A DNA stretch of 64,000 bases from DATHTS01 sp965219305 (GCA_965219305.1 OZ244725.1:4278001-4342000), one strand, 5' to 3'; shown: positions 6,981-16,693, numbered from the stretch's first letter. Translations and numbers: made by a program. Notes: generated by a model from the sequence alone, not told the origin.

Positions 6981-8015
6981 ATGACAAAAAATATGCAAAT
7001 AATTCTTAAAAGTCTCTTTAGTTTATCGTTGATCGTTTTGGTTTTCGGTTCTTATGTGATCGTCGCGCAGACGGCATTGACGGGAAACTGGAAATCGGAA
7101 AACTGGAATCAGAATCGAAAAGATAAAGTAAAAGATAAAGACGAGAACGAAGATTTTAATTACAATTTCAATTCGGATTCAAAAGATAAAATTCAACTGA
7201 GTTTTCGTTTTGATAACGCGGACGGAAAAAATAATTCAAATGGGATGAGTTTTTCATTTGACAACTTGAGCGGTTTAACAAAAGCACAGACCGAAGCCGC
7301 AAATTCAAATGTGAAATTCAACGTTGACCGCGAAGCCGGACGAATCGAGATGCAGGGAACTTTTCAAAACGGCAAAGGTTCGGGAACTTTTACTTTTACG
7401 CCGAATCGAAATTTTACAAATGCGATGCAGTCTCGCGGCTTTAATTTTGATTTGAAAAAGCAGTTTTCGGCGACGACTTTGGATATAACCGTCGCGCTTG
7501 CCGATGATTTGAAATCGAGCAATTTACAGAATTTAGATACTGACGATCTGTTTAAGGCGAAAATATTTAAAATAAATTCGGCTTATATCAATGAAATGAC
7601 GGCGACCGGATTTCCGAATTTGACGATGGAAGATTTGGTTAAAACCCGAATTTTCAAGATTGACGCGAATTTTATGCGCGAAGTCGTGGCGATGGGATTT
7701 CAGGAAAAGACGCTCGACGATCTGGTGAAATTCCGCATATTTAAAATTACGCCGCAATATTTAAGAGAAATGCAGAATGCCGGATTTAACAATCTCGACA
7801 GCGAAGATGCTGTAAAACTCAGAATTTTTAAAGTTACGCCGGAATTTATCCGCGAAATGCAGACGGAAGGTTTGGCGAATTTGTCGGTTGAACAAGCGAC
7901 GAAACTCCGCATTTTTAAGATTGATTCGGAATTTATCAGAATGGCGAGAAACGAAAATGTGCCGATCACGGTTGAAAAATTGGTGGAAAGAAAGATCGGA
8001 GTTGACAGAAAGTAG
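6981..8015 (+). CDS. Secreted protein with five tandem 27-28-residue C-terminal repeats
   Basis: The frame is open from 6933, but the ATG at 6981 follows a GGAG ribosome site and begins directly with a signal peptide ('KSLFSLSLIVLVFGSYVIVA', cleavage near 'AQT'). A charged Asn/Lys/Asp-rich segment follows, then a beta-rich domain to about residue 165. The C-terminal half has five repeats of the pattern 'K.RIFKI...FIREM...G..NL..ED.V' (about residues 190-340), each probably two helices. Similar repeats occur in BlaR1/M56-linked and anti-sigma-linked proteins of Acidobacteriota, but no enzymatic domain is visible. Probably periplasmic; function unknown. Confidence 0.75.
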   Translation: MTKNMQIILKSLFSLSLIVLVFGSYVIVAQTALTGNWKSENWNQNRKDKVKDKDENEDFNYNFNSDSKDKIQLSFRFDNADGKNNSNGMSFSFDNLSGLTKAQTEAANSNVKFNVDREAGRIEMQGTFQNGKGSGTFTFTPNRNFTNAMQSRGFNFDLKKQFSATTLDITVALADDLKSSNLQNLDTDDLFKAKIFKINSAYINEMTATGFPNLTMEDLVKTRIFKIDANFMREVVAMGFQEKTLDDLVKFRIFKITPQYLREMQNAGFNNLDSEDAVKLRIFKVTPEFIREMQTEGLANLSVEQATKLRIFKIDSEFIRMARNENVPITVEKLVERKIGVDRK

Positions 8016-8033
8016 AGTTCGGCTAAAAGTTTT

Positions 8034-8087
8034 GCCGCGAATGGCACGAATAAACAATTTAAATTGTTTATTCGTGCCATTCGCGGC
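8034..8087. terminator. Perfect 54-bp palindrome, bidirectional terminator
   Basis: Two 27-base arms (8034-8060 and 8061-8087) are exact reverse complements with no spacer. TGTTTTTTT follows on the plus strand, and AAAAGTTTT precedes it, giving T-rich ends on the minus strand as well. It sits between convergent genes ending at 8015 and 8095. The arms are unusually long for an intrinsic terminator. Confidence 0.8.
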
Positions 8088-8094
8088 TGTTTTT

Positions 8095-9477
8095 TTATAA
8101 ATCGTATTCGCGCAAACGGCGGTAAAGCGTTGAGGATGAAATTCCCAACAAATCGGCGGTTTTGCCGCGATGCCAACCTGTTTGTTCAAGGGCATTTAAA
8201 ATTTGCTGTTTTTCGACATCTTTCAAATTTGACGGCGTAGATGTGTGAATGTCGGTTGAATGAATTCCACCTGGCGAACTGTAGCTGACGAAAACTTTTG
8301 ACGAATCGGTTTTTTGCAAAACTTCCGGCGGCAGTTCTTTGGTCGTAATTTCGCCGTTATCAGCCAAAATTACGGCGCGTTCGAGACAGTTGCGAAGTTG
8401 ACGCACATTTCCCGCCCAATCGAATTCGGTTAATGCTTCGACGGCGGAAGATGAAAGTTCGGGCGCGTGATTTCCGGCGATTTTTTGCAGTAAATGGCGC
8501 GCTAACGGTTCGATGTCTTCGCGGCGGTGGCGAAGCGGCGGAATATGAATCTGAAAACTGTTGATACGATAAAGCAGATCGGTTCTGAAAATTCCTTCGG
8601 CAACGGCTTCTTCGGGATTTCTGTTTGTAGCGGCGACAAGGCGCACGTTTACCGACACTTTTTTTACGCCGCCGACGCGGAAAAATGTGCGTGTTTCGAG
8701 TGCGCGTAAAAGTTTGGACTGCAAAGGCGCGGGCATTTCCATCATTTCGTCGAGGAAAAGCGTGCCGTCGTCAGCCATTTCAAAAAGTCCTAATTTTCTC
8801 GCCCGCGCTCCGCTGAACGCTCCGGCTTCGTGTCCGAACAATTCACTTTCGAGCAGCGTGTCCTGCAATGCCGCACAATTCAGATCAATAAACGATTTTT
8901 CGACTCGCGGACTGAGACGATGAATCGCTTGTGCGATAAGTTCTTTTCCCGTTCCGCTTTCGCCTGTGATTAAAACCGACGTGTCCGAACCGGCGACTCT
9001 TTGAACAAGACGCAGAACTTCTTTCATTTGCTTGGATTCGGCGACGATTTCCGGCAGTTCGGGATTGCCGCGTTGGATTTGTGCGCGAAGTCGTTGGTTG
9101 TCAATTTTTAGTTTTTGTTTTTCCGATGCTTGTTGAACCAGAACGGCGAGTTCGGTAATTCGATAAGGTTTTGTTAAATAATCATATGCGCCGAGTTTCA
9201 TCGCTTCGATTGCTGATTCGACGGTTGCCTGTCCGGTCAGCATAATCACTTCCGGCGGATTTTGGCTTCTTTCGCGCAGACGGCGCAGAAGTTCGATGCC
9301 GTCCAGCCGCGGCATATTTATGTCACATAATATAACGTCGAAATCCTGCTGTCGCATTTCTTCCCACGCCATTTCGCCGTCCGAAGCCGTTATGACTTCG
9401 TGACCTTGACGGCTAAGTTCTTTTTGCACGACGAGGCGCAAGTTTTTTTCATCATCTACTACCAGAAGTTTTGACAT
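8095..9477 (-). CDS. NtrC-family sigma-54-dependent response regulator
   Basis: The order is receiver (residues 1-120, phosphoacceptor Asp52 in 'CDINMP', Lys103 in 'TKPY'), AAA+ ATPase (about 145-380) and a Fis-type helix-turn-helix at the C-terminus ('GWHRGKTADLLGISSSTLYR'). The Walker A motif 'GESGTGKE' (171-178) and Walker B 'LFLDE' (240-244) are intact. The sigma-54 contact loop reads GAFSGA (219-224) instead of the usual GAFTGA, a conservative Thr-to-Ser change. Such proteins hydrolyse ATP to open sigma-54 RNA polymerase complexes. The neighbour gene upstream on the same strand encodes a soluble histidine kinase, its likely partner. Sigma-54-type promoters are present at 28190 and 33931; whether this regulator acts there is unknown. 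Confidence 0.95.
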   Translation of the reverse strand: MSKLLVVDDEKNLRLVVQKELSRQGHEVITASDGEMAWEEMRQQDFDVILCDINMPRLDGIELLRRLRERSQNPPEVIMLTGQATVESAIEAMKLGAYDYLTKPYRITELAVLVQQASEKQKLKIDNQRLRAQIQRGNPELPEIVAESKQMKEVLRLVQRVAGSDTSVLITGESGTGKELIAQAIHRLSPRVEKSFIDLNCAALQDTLLESELFGHEAGAFSGARARKLGLFEMADDGTLFLDEMMEMPAPLQSKLLRALETRTFFRVGGVKKVSVNVRLVAATNRNPEEAVAEGIFRTDLLYRINSFQIHIPPLRHRREDIEPLARHLLQKIAGNHAPELSSSAVEALTEFDWAGNVRQLRNCLERAVILADNGEITTKELPPEVLQKTDSSKVFVSYSSPGGIHSTDIHTSTPSNLKDVEKQQILNALEQTGWHRGKTADLLGISSSTLYRRLREYDL

Positions 9478-9553
9478 ATAATTCAGATTTTAAGTTTCAA
9501 ATTTCAGATGAAGAAATTTTGAGTTGTTGGGAAGTTGCTTTTATGTTGACATT

Positions 9554-11215
9554 TTAATTCTGTATCAAAACGTCAACATTTATCTCTAAAGGCAGAAATA
9601 TCGAAAAAGTCGTGCCTTTGCCGATATTTGATCGAACATTCAAGCGTCCGTCGTGGTCGGTGATGATTCCGTAACAGACGGCTAAACCTAAACCCGTTCC
9701 TTTGCCGACTTCTTTCGTGGTGAAAAACGGTTCGAAAATTTTCGGCAAGTCTTCGGCTGTAATTCCGTGTCCGGTATCTTTGACTTCGATAATCAAACGT
9801 CTGGAATCGGAAAACGCACTGAATGTGAGAGTTCCGCCGTTGGGCATCGCATCAATCGCGTTTGTCGCAAGCGCGATTACGGCTTGCTGAATTTGTCCGG
9901 CATCGGCTTCGACGGTCGGCAGATTTTCTTCGATGTCCAATTTGATATTTACATTATTACCGCGTTTTTGATGGTTGAGAAGATTAGCGGACGATCTGAG
10001 AACTTCTTCAATTTCAATCGGATGACGGTTTCCCGTGCGGACGCGGCTGAAATCTAGAAGTCCGGTTGTGATTCCCTTACAGCGAAAGGCTTCACTTCGA
10101 ATCAAGTTCAAATATTCTTTGAGATCGTTAATTTCTTCGGAATCACCGAACGCGCCTTCATCAACTCTCGATTCGAGCGATTCGGCACAAGCGGAAATCG
10201 TGGCAAGCGGATTATTTATCTCGTGAACGACTCCGGCGGCGAGTCTGCCAACGGCGGCAAGTTTTTCGGCGCGCCCGACGGCGTGAATCGCTTCGACGCG
10301 CATTGTCACATCTTCGCCGACCGTAATAACGTGCGTGATTTCTCCCGTGTCAAGGTCGCGCATCGGAACTTTGCTGACCAACCAGTATTTTGTCGTGCCG
10401 TCGTCGGATGTCGTGCGCTGTTCGATGCGCTCGATATTTCCGGTTTGAAAAGCTCTCTGGAATTCACGGCTCAGTTTTCCGTGCGGGTAACGGGCTAAAA
10501 CTTCAAAAACATTACGACCGATCACGGAATCGCGCGGTATTCCCTGAATTCCTATCTCACGATGCCGATTCCACATTACGATTCGGTAATCGCGGTCAAT
10601 GACATACAGCGAAACGGGCAAGGCATCGAGAACTGATTCGGTAAAACGGCGATGTTCTTCTTTTGCCTGCATTATCGAAGAATTTATCGTTGATTCATAA
10701 TGCGCCGAAAGATTGATGCTCATTGCCGTCATCTGCGCCGCCGCGTCAATTAAGCGTTTTGCCGATTCCGTGCAGTCGTTTCTCTCGATAAATCCGGCGA
10801 CCAATGCGCCTTTTACTTCGCCGTTAATATGCAGAGGTGAAACATATTCATAGCGGTGGCTTTCAGTTTCAAGTAAAAATTCTTGTTTTTCCAATGTGCC
10901 GAACGAAATTTGCGGCGGCATAAAATCGAGCCATTTTTCAAATCTTTTTCTGTTCAGGAACGCAGACAGTTCGTTATGTGACGAGCCGAAAGCACTGCTT
11001 ATCAAGCCGATGTGGTCTAATTCGACGATGACGGCGCAAATTTCCGAGCCGAGTTCGAGCGATAATGATTCCGCTACGTATGCCGCCACCTTTTTCGGGT
11101 GAACGCGCACCAACAAACTCCGACCGAGATCGGTTATAAACTTTAATTCATCGGCATACATCGAGTTTTTGCCTGACCGAACAACCGCTTCTGATTTATT
11201 GCCTGGAGTCAACAT
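9554..11215 (-). CDS. Soluble histidine kinase, GAF-PAS-HisKA-HATPase (NtrB-type partner)
   Basis: No membrane segment is seen. A GAF-like sensor occupies about residues 20-190, then a PAS domain ('VLDALPVSLYVIDRDYRIVM', 'GRNVFEVLARYP'), the phosphorylated His near residue 330 in 'AAGVVHEINNPL', and the ATPase domain with N box 'ALATNAIDAMPNGG', G1 'DTGHGI', F box 'IFEPFFTTK' and G2 'GKGTGLGLAV'. All key residues are present. The frame is open to a TTG at 11239; the ATG at 11215 is preferred, but neither start has a clear ribosome site. The regulator gene starts 76 bp downstream on the same strand, so the two probably form one signalling pair. Confidence 0.93.
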   Translation of the reverse strand: MLTPGNKSEAVVRSGKNSMYADELKFITDLGRSLLVRVHPKKVAAYVAESLSLELGSEICAVIVELDHIGLISSAFGSSHNELSAFLNRKRFEKWLDFMPPQISFGTLEKQEFLLETESHRYEYVSPLHINGEVKGALVAGFIERNDCTESAKRLIDAAAQMTAMSINLSAHYESTINSSIMQAKEEHRRFTESVLDALPVSLYVIDRDYRIVMWNRHREIGIQGIPRDSVIGRNVFEVLARYPHGKLSREFQRAFQTGNIERIEQRTTSDDGTTKYWLVSKVPMRDLDTGEITHVITVGEDVTMRVEAIHAVGRAEKLAAVGRLAAGVVHEINNPLATISACAESLESRVDEGAFGDSEEINDLKEYLNLIRSEAFRCKGITTGLLDFSRVRTGNRHPIEIEEVLRSSANLLNHQKRGNNVNIKLDIEENLPTVEADAGQIQQAVIALATNAIDAMPNGGTLTFSAFSDSRRLIIEVKDTGHGITAEDLPKIFEPFFTTKEVGKGTGLGLAVCYGIITDHDGRLNVRSNIGKGTTFSIFLPLEINVDVLIQN

Positions 11216-11422
11216 TTTTTTTCGGGACCAGATTGACAAACTTTTCCCGAGAATTCGTCATCCGATTGAGGATGTTTTGCGTAGAAGATATTGGGAGTTT
11301 TGAAAACTCCTAATTCAATTAAAAAAGATTTTAAACATTTTGTCAATAGTTTTAACACATAATTACATAAATAATTATTTGACAGAAATCCGATAAAAAA
11401 GCAAAAATCAAATTGATCTGAT

Positions 11423-12121
11423 ATGAAACGGCAAAAAAGTTATGCTCATTTTTTGATAACGGCAATTCTCGGATTTGCCGTTATATTTGTAATTTCCGCG
11501 AAACGAACATCGGCGCAGGAAGTTATTGACAAGACCGTGGCGACCGTCAGCGACGGAACGCGCACGGAATTAATTACATATTCCGATTTGTTGTGGCAGA
11601 TTGCTCTACAGCCGAATATGCAGATCAATCCGCCGAATTCGGAAGATTTAAACCGGATTTTGCAGTTGATTATAAATCAGAGATTGTTCGCTTTAGAAGC
11701 GCAGCGTCTGCCGCAAGCCGAACCGAATGAAGAAGAAGTAAACGCCGAGATTCGCCGCGTGATCGCCAACTTTCCGTCAACTGCGGAATTTGTCAGGCGT
11801 TTGAATCTTGTCGGATTCAAATCAATCGAAGACGACAATTTTCAAAAGATAATGGAACAGCGCGTGGCGATTGAAAAATATCTCGATTTCCGTTTTCGCT
11901 CGTTTGTCGTCATTACGCCGGAAGACGAAGATAAATATTATCGCAATTCGTTCGTGCCTGAATTCCGCAAACGAAATCCCGGTTCGCTCGTGCCTTCGAT
12001 TGATGATGTTCGCGCAAGAATCAATACAATTCTGGCGGAAGAAAAAATCTCACGCGACATCGAACAATTTCTCGACGATTCAAAACGCCGCGCGGAAGTT
12101 ATCGTTATCAGCGAAGTTTGA
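11423..12121 (+). CDS. SurA_N-like exported chaperone-type protein without a PPIase domain
   Basis: The 232-residue protein begins with a signal peptide ('FLITAILGFAVIFVISAKRTSA'). The rest is helix-rich and follows the pattern of SurA N-terminal domains: 'DKTVATVSDG...ITYSDLLWQIALQ', 'LNRILQLIINQRLFALEAQR', 'EEEVNAEIRRV', and the C-terminal helix 'DDVRARINTILAEEKISRDI'. The peptidyl-prolyl isomerase (parvulin) domain that normally follows is absent. Small SurA-like proteins of this kind may hold unfolded outer-membrane proteins in the periplasm. A terminator hairpin follows at 12155. It is divergent from the histidine kinase gene. Confidence 0.75.
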   Translation: MKRQKSYAHFLITAILGFAVIFVISAKRTSAQEVIDKTVATVSDGTRTELITYSDLLWQIALQPNMQINPPNSEDLNRILQLIINQRLFALEAQRLPQAEPNEEEVNAEIRRVIANFPSTAEFVRRLNLVGFKSIEDDNFQKIMEQRVAIEKYLDFRFRSFVVITPEDEDKYYRNSFVPEFRKRNPGSLVPSIDDVRARINTILAEEKISRDIEQFLDDSKRRAEVIVISEV

Positions 12122-12154
12122 TTTAACGAATAAAAAGTTTAATTTAATAAACAC

Positions 12155-12212
12155 AAAACGAATAGAGGGCAACGGGAAACAAGTTTTTTCTCATTGCTCA
12201 TTATTCGTTTTT
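12155..12212 (+). terminator. Terminator hairpin after the SurA-like gene
   Basis: AAAACGAATAGAGGGCAACG (from 12155) pairs with CATTGCTCATTATTCGTTTT (ending 12212); nearly all mismatches become G-U pairs in RNA of the plus strand. The wobble pattern favours a plus-strand transcript. Confidence 0.65.
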
Positions 12213-12393
12213 AATTATGCCGTGTTTTCGTCTATACTCGAACAAAGACTTCGCATAAAGGTTTTCGGTATAATTCAGACGACAAAAATCAGACGCATTT
12301 TTCTGCGATTACGAAAGCCGGATGCAAAAATAAACTAACTGGAAAGATAAACTAAAATTTGCCTGATTAAAGCAAATTCGAAGACCGACAATT

Positions 12394-14886
12394 ATGAGAA
12401 ATGTGAAAAAACTGTTCGTTATATTTACCTGTCTGACTTTTTCCGCGATTTTTACTTTCGCGCAAGACGGTTATAAAAAGCCGCCGAAGGAAATAATGGG
12501 CGTGCTGAACGCGCCGGAAACGCCTTTTACGACGGTCAGTCCGGCGAAGGATAAAATCCTTCTTTTGGAATATTCGCGTTATCCGCCGATTGCCGACTTA
12601 GCCGAGCCGATGCTCAGACTTGCGGGTTCGCGCGTCAACGTGAAAACGAACAGCAGTTACAATGAGCGGTATTTTACGGGAATGATCTTCAAAAATATCG
12701 CCGACGGCAAGGAAATGCGCGTCAGTTTGCCGAAGGGCGCGAAGATTACATCGCCGACGTGGAGCGCGGACGGGAAATATGTCGCCGCCGGAAATCTGAC
12801 GGAAAATGGTGTCGAACTTTGGGTAATAGATACGACGACGGCAAAGGCGAACAAGATCAACAATGTAATGCTCAACACGGCGGTCGGCGGCATCAGATGG
12901 ATGCCCGATCAGCGCAGTCTGTTCGTCAATGTGATTCCGAAAGATCGCGGAGCCGCGCCCGCGTATCGTGATCTCGTGCCGACATCTCCGGCGATTCAGG
13001 AAACTTCCGGCAAGACGGGCGCGATTCGCACTTTTCAGGATATGCTTTCGTCGCCGAACGACGAGAAACTTTTCGATTATTACGCGACTTCGCAGCTTGC
13101 CGTCGTCGGAATGGACGGCGCGGTCAAGACCATCGGCGAACCGGCGATCTATGACGAAGCCGATGTTTCACCGGACGGAAAATATATTTTGATTGCGCGC
13201 ATCAAACGTCCTTATTCTTATCTTTTCCCGTATGATTATTTTCCGAAAGAAGTAGAAGTCTGGAATATGGACGCACAACCGCTTTATTATATTGCGGACA
13301 TTCCGCTTCAAGACCAGCTTCCGGTGCAGGGCGTTCCCGTCGGACCGCGCAGTTACGGTTGGATTCCTTCGGAGAATTCGACCTTGATGTGGGCGGAAGC
13401 ACTCGACGGCGGCGACCCGCGCAACAAGGCGGATTTCCGCGACAAGCTGATGAAAATGGTCGCGCCGTTCACATATAAACCGATCGAAGTTTTGAAACTC
13501 GAACAACGCTACGCGGGCAAAACATTCGGTGAAAAAGGAATGATGTGGGTGAGCGATTACGACCGCGACACGCAGAAACGCCGGATGTTTATGACCGATT
13601 ACAAAGAAAACAGCCCGAAAATGCGGCTGGTTTACGACATCAACATCCGCGACCGCTACAACGACATCGGCGATCCGGTGATGAAAACTCTGCCGAACGG
13701 TGAACGAATTATCTGGCAATATGACGAAGTAGAAAAGGAAGACGAAGAGGCACGAGAGAAACGTGAAGAACGGGAAGAACCGTCAAAACGGGAAGAATTT
13801 ATCTATCTCGAAGGAAGCGGCGCGTCTGCCGAAGGCGACCGACCGTTTTTGCGGCGGATGAACTTAAAGACGCTCAAAATTGATGAACTGTGGCGTTCGA
13901 CCAATGATTCTTACGAAACTTTCGTAACAATGCTCGACGACGAGGCGAAGCGTTTTATCACGCGCCGCGAGACGATCAGCGAACCGTCGAATCTGATTTT
14001 ACGCGACCGTACGAACACGCCGGAAGCGCGTGCGAATGCGACCTCGATGAAACCTTTGACGGATTTCAAAGACCCGTCGCCGCAGCTTCGCGGGATCACG
14101 AAAAAACTCATTCAATACAAACGCGCCGACGGCGTTGATCTTTCGTTTACGCTTTATCTGCCGCCGAATTACAAGGAAGGAACGCGCCTGCCGACGATAG
14201 TTTGGGCATATCCGCTCGAATACACGAATTCGGCAGTTGCCGGACAAGTTTCCGGTTCGACGAACCGTTTCACGCAGATCGGCGGATATTCACATCTGTT
14301 TATGCTGCTCGAAGGCTACGCGATTTTGGATAATGCGACGATTCCGATTGTCGGCAATGACCCGAAAACGGTCAACGATACGTTTATCAAACAACTCGTA
14401 GATTCGGCGCAGGCGGCGGTTGATAAAGGAGTCGAACTCGGCGTTGTTGACCGCAACCGTGTCGGAGTCGGCGGACACAGTTACGGCGCGTTTATGACGG
14501 CGCATCTGTTGGCGCAATCGGATATATTCAAAGCCGGAGTTGCGCGGTCGGGCGCGTATAACCGCACGCTGACACCGTTCGGTTTTCAGAGCGAACGCCG
14601 TTCTTTCTGGGAAGCACCGGACATCTACGCGAAACTTTCACCGTTTTTCGCGGCAAATAAAATAAACGAACCGCTCTTGATGATTCACGGCGAAGCGGAC
14701 AATAATTCCGGCACGTTCCCGATTCAATCGGAAAGAATGTTCGCCGCGATTCAGGGCAACGGCGGAACGGCGCGGCTCGTGATGCTGCCGTATGAAGCGC
14801 ACGGTTATTCGGCGAAAGAATCAATCGAACACGTTCTCTACGAGCAGGTTACGTGGTTTGATAAATATGTAAAAAACGCCAAATAA
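12394..14886 (+). CDS. Secreted prolyl-oligopeptidase family (S9) serine peptidase
   Basis: A signal peptide ('FVIFTCLTFSAIFTFAQ') is followed by a long region with beta-propeller-type repeats (about residues 60-560) and a C-terminal alpha/beta-hydrolase domain. The catalytic Ser is in 'GVGGHSYGAF' (near residue 694), Asp in 'HGEADNNSG' (near 768) and His in 'YEAHGYSAK' (near 803). The GGHSYG form and the final 'EHVLYEQVTWFDKYVK' fit the S9C acylaminoacyl/glutamyl peptidase group. The 830-residue length is normal. It probably degrades peptides in the periplasm or outside the cell. A strong terminator follows. No operon partner is evident. Confidence 0.9.
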   Translation: MRNVKKLFVIFTCLTFSAIFTFAQDGYKKPPKEIMGVLNAPETPFTTVSPAKDKILLLEYSRYPPIADLAEPMLRLAGSRVNVKTNSSYNERYFTGMIFKNIADGKEMRVSLPKGAKITSPTWSADGKYVAAGNLTENGVELWVIDTTTAKANKINNVMLNTAVGGIRWMPDQRSLFVNVIPKDRGAAPAYRDLVPTSPAIQETSGKTGAIRTFQDMLSSPNDEKLFDYYATSQLAVVGMDGAVKTIGEPAIYDEADVSPDGKYILIARIKRPYSYLFPYDYFPKEVEVWNMDAQPLYYIADIPLQDQLPVQGVPVGPRSYGWIPSENSTLMWAEALDGGDPRNKADFRDKLMKMVAPFTYKPIEVLKLEQRYAGKTFGEKGMMWVSDYDRDTQKRRMFMTDYKENSPKMRLVYDINIRDRYNDIGDPVMKTLPNGERIIWQYDEVEKEDEEAREKREEREEPSKREEFIYLEGSGASAEGDRPFLRRMNLKTLKIDELWRSTNDSYETFVTMLDDEAKRFITRRETISEPSNLILRDRTNTPEARANATSMKPLTDFKDPSPQLRGITKKLIQYKRADGVDLSFTLYLPPNYKEGTRLPTIVWAYPLEYTNSAVAGQVSGSTNRFTQIGGYSHLFMLLEGYAILDNATIPIVGNDPKTVNDTFIKQLVDSAQAAVDKGVELGVVDRNRVGVGGHSYGAFMTAHLLAQSDIFKAGVARSGAYNRTLTPFGFQSERRSFWEAPDIYAKLSPFFAANKINEPLLMIHGEADNNSGTFPIQSERMFAAIQGNGGTARLVMLPYEAHGYSAKESIEHVLYEQVTWFDKYVKNAK

Positions 14887-14897
14887 CGTCTGTCGTT

Positions 14898-14970
14898 TAT
14901 CCGCTTCGGATAAAAAAAAAGAGGTGTTGTATAAACTTTCATATCGAAAGCATACAAGACCTCTTTTTTT
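14898..14970 (+). terminator. Terminator hairpins after the S9 peptidase
   Basis: A short stem (TTATCC/GGATAA, 14898-14913) and A9 are followed by a longer stem: GAGGTGTTGTAT (14921) pairs with ATACAAGACCTC (14952) with one mismatch, and inside it CTTTC pairs with GAAAG. T7 ends the structure at 14970. The 20-bp perfect palindrome at 14971-14990 (ATCATTTACC and its complement) follows directly and may belong to the same termination region. Confidence 0.8.
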
Positions 14971-15665
14971 ATCATTTACCGGTAAATGATAAATGATAAA
15001 TTTTCAATATTAAGAACTAACCGTCAAGGAATAGATCGGCGACCATTTGCCGACTTGAGTATTGCCCTTTATCAATCTGCCGCGAACTTCCAACTGCACC
15101 GCCGCGTCTTCGTCGGGCGGTTTCGGAGCGTCAACGCTCACGGGCGAGACGAGCGCGGTTTTCGCCTCGCGCCATTTTTCCGTTCCGCGCAGACGGTCTT
15201 GGATCAGCATTCCGCTCTGTCCTTGTTTGATAAAGTTCACCTCGTATTTATAACTTCCCGAATCCGCCAATTTGAGCGCGCCCGTCAATTCTTCTTTTGA
15301 AACTTTTTCGCCCGAAGTTTTTTCAAAACCGAGTGCGGTTCCGATCTCTTTAGTATAACCTTTGGCGGTTTTATAACGCGCTTTGAGTTCACGATAAAAT
15401 TGGTCTGCGCCCGCTTTTTGCGCGGGAAACGGCAAATTCTGGAGTGTAAACGACGGGTAAGCGGGAATGGATTCCGCCGGATTGCCTCGAAAGACGGCAT
15501 TTTTAATCTGCGTAACCATCTGCTTGTCGGTGTCGGCAATTTCGACGTTCGACAACGCCGTCGCCAGATTCATACGATATTCGCCGACCGATGTAATCTC
15601 CTCGGCTGTCGCCTGAACCTCCTCTTTGTAAGTCGAGATATTTGCTTCTAAGTAGTCGGACATAT

Positions 15666-16265
15666 TTAAGTTAAAGTAAGTCTAAATTTTGAAAACTTAA
15701 TTAATAAACTCTGTCCGACTGCTTTCAAAGCTAATCTGATTTGGTAGAACAAATTTTCTTTAGCTTGATAATCACCCGGACTTAACCATTCATATTTTAA
15801 CTTTCGCCACAATATTTCAACAATATTCAAATGCGGCGAATATCTCGGCAAATAAAAGAGATACAATCCTCTTGCTTGCCACACTGCGAGGCGTTCTTTG
15901 ATAAGGTTTGAAGTATGAATTCGAGCATTATCTAAAACTACGACCGTCAGCTTTTTCAATTTGGTTGATAATTCTTCCAACCTTTCAAAAACGAATTGAC
16001 TGTTGATATTCTCGGTCGTGGTTTCAATCAAACACTCGTTATTTCTTTTTAAGAGAGCAAAACAATTTAAGCCCGCACCTTTTTGCGTCGGCATAAAAAC
16101 TTCTTCATCGGGAAATTGCCAACCATATGGAACACACGGAGTTAAGCTGACTTTGCTTTCATCCGAGTAATACAAATCTATTATTTCTTGCTCGGACAAA
16201 TTTTCCAACTCTCTTAAAATGTCAACTTTATGTTCATAAACTACTTCATTTTCTTTATTTTTCAA
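15666..16265 (-). CDS. IS630 transposase, DDE catalytic frame
   Basis: The 199-residue frame carries the DDE_3 catalytic residues: Asp in 'DLYYSDESKV', Asp in 'LTVVVLDNARIHTS' and Glu in 'YSPHLNIVEILWRKLKYEW'. The first possible start is a TTG that overlaps the stop of the upstream frame (TTGA), -1 relative to that frame. The A-rich stretch TTGAAAAATAAAGAAAATG at the junction could support slippage. The protein ends one base before the proposed IS end. Confidence 0.9.
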   Translation of the reverse strand: MKNKENEVVYEHKVDILRELENLSEQEIIDLYYSDESKVSLTPCVPYGWQFPDEEVFMPTQKGAGLNCFALLKRNNECLIETTTENINSQFVFERLEELSTKLKKLTVVVLDNARIHTSNLIKERLAVWQARGLYLFYLPRYSPHLNIVEILWRKLKYEWLSPGDYQAKENLFYQIRLALKAVGQSLLIKFSKFRLTLT

Positions 16266-16693
16266 ACGTCTCGGAATTCGCTTATATCGGCAGTTAAATT
16301 TTTTAGATACCGATTTAAAGTTCGATTAGAAAACTCTTTTCCGAGAGTAGTTTCCAATTCGACTTTGGCAATCGAAATTCGCTGCCGATGTTTCCGGACG
16401 GCTTTTTTGACAGCTTCCAAGTCTTCGGTTCGAGACAAGATCGCGGGTCGTCCGCGTCCTGCCCTGACTTTTAAACCCTCGATACCTTCGGCTTTATATC
16501 GCTTGAGCCAATTATTGACAGCTTGCTGACAAAACCCTAAAAATGAGGCAATGTCTTTTGATTTGCGTCCTTCGCTTTTTAACAAGACCATCTGACATCG
16601 AGTGCGAAAAGCATGACTTTGACCATTTCGATAGCCTTTTTCCAGTTCTTTTCGGAGATCGTCATCTAATTCAACTTTGATAATTCTGCCCAT
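16262..16693 (-). CDS. IS630 transposase, N-terminal DNA-binding frame
   Basis: The 143-residue frame contains the helix-turn-helix of IS630 transposases: 'AFRTRCQMVLLKSEGRKSKD' and 'IASFLGFCQQAVNNWLKRYK', then 'GIEGLKVRAGRGRPAILSRT', a linker typical of this family, and a second helical region. It ends at a TGA overlapping the start of the catalytic frame. A -1 frameshift or reinitiation at the overlap would give the complete transposase. Confidence 0.9.
   Translation of the reverse strand: MGRIIKVELDDDLRKELEKGYRNGQSHAFRTRCQMVLLKSEGRKSKDIASFLGFCQQAVNNWLKRYKAEGIEGLKVRAGRGRPAILSRTEDLEAVKKAVRKHRQRISIAKVELETTLGKEFSNRTLNRYLKNLTADISEFRDV

Noticed and set aside
8040..8060. TGGCACG in the 54-bp palindrome as a sigma-54 promoter
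   Set aside because: No GC at the correct distance for the -12 element, and the position is between convergent gene ends.
11294..11310. Small palindrome GGAGTTTT-G-AAAACTCC in the divergent gap
   Set aside because: Too short to assign as terminator or operator; no second copy seen.
12650..14830. Several frames of 65-180 codons opposite the S9 peptidase gene
   Set aside because: They are shadows of a GC-biased gene: Arg-rich, no ribosome sites, no family resemblance.
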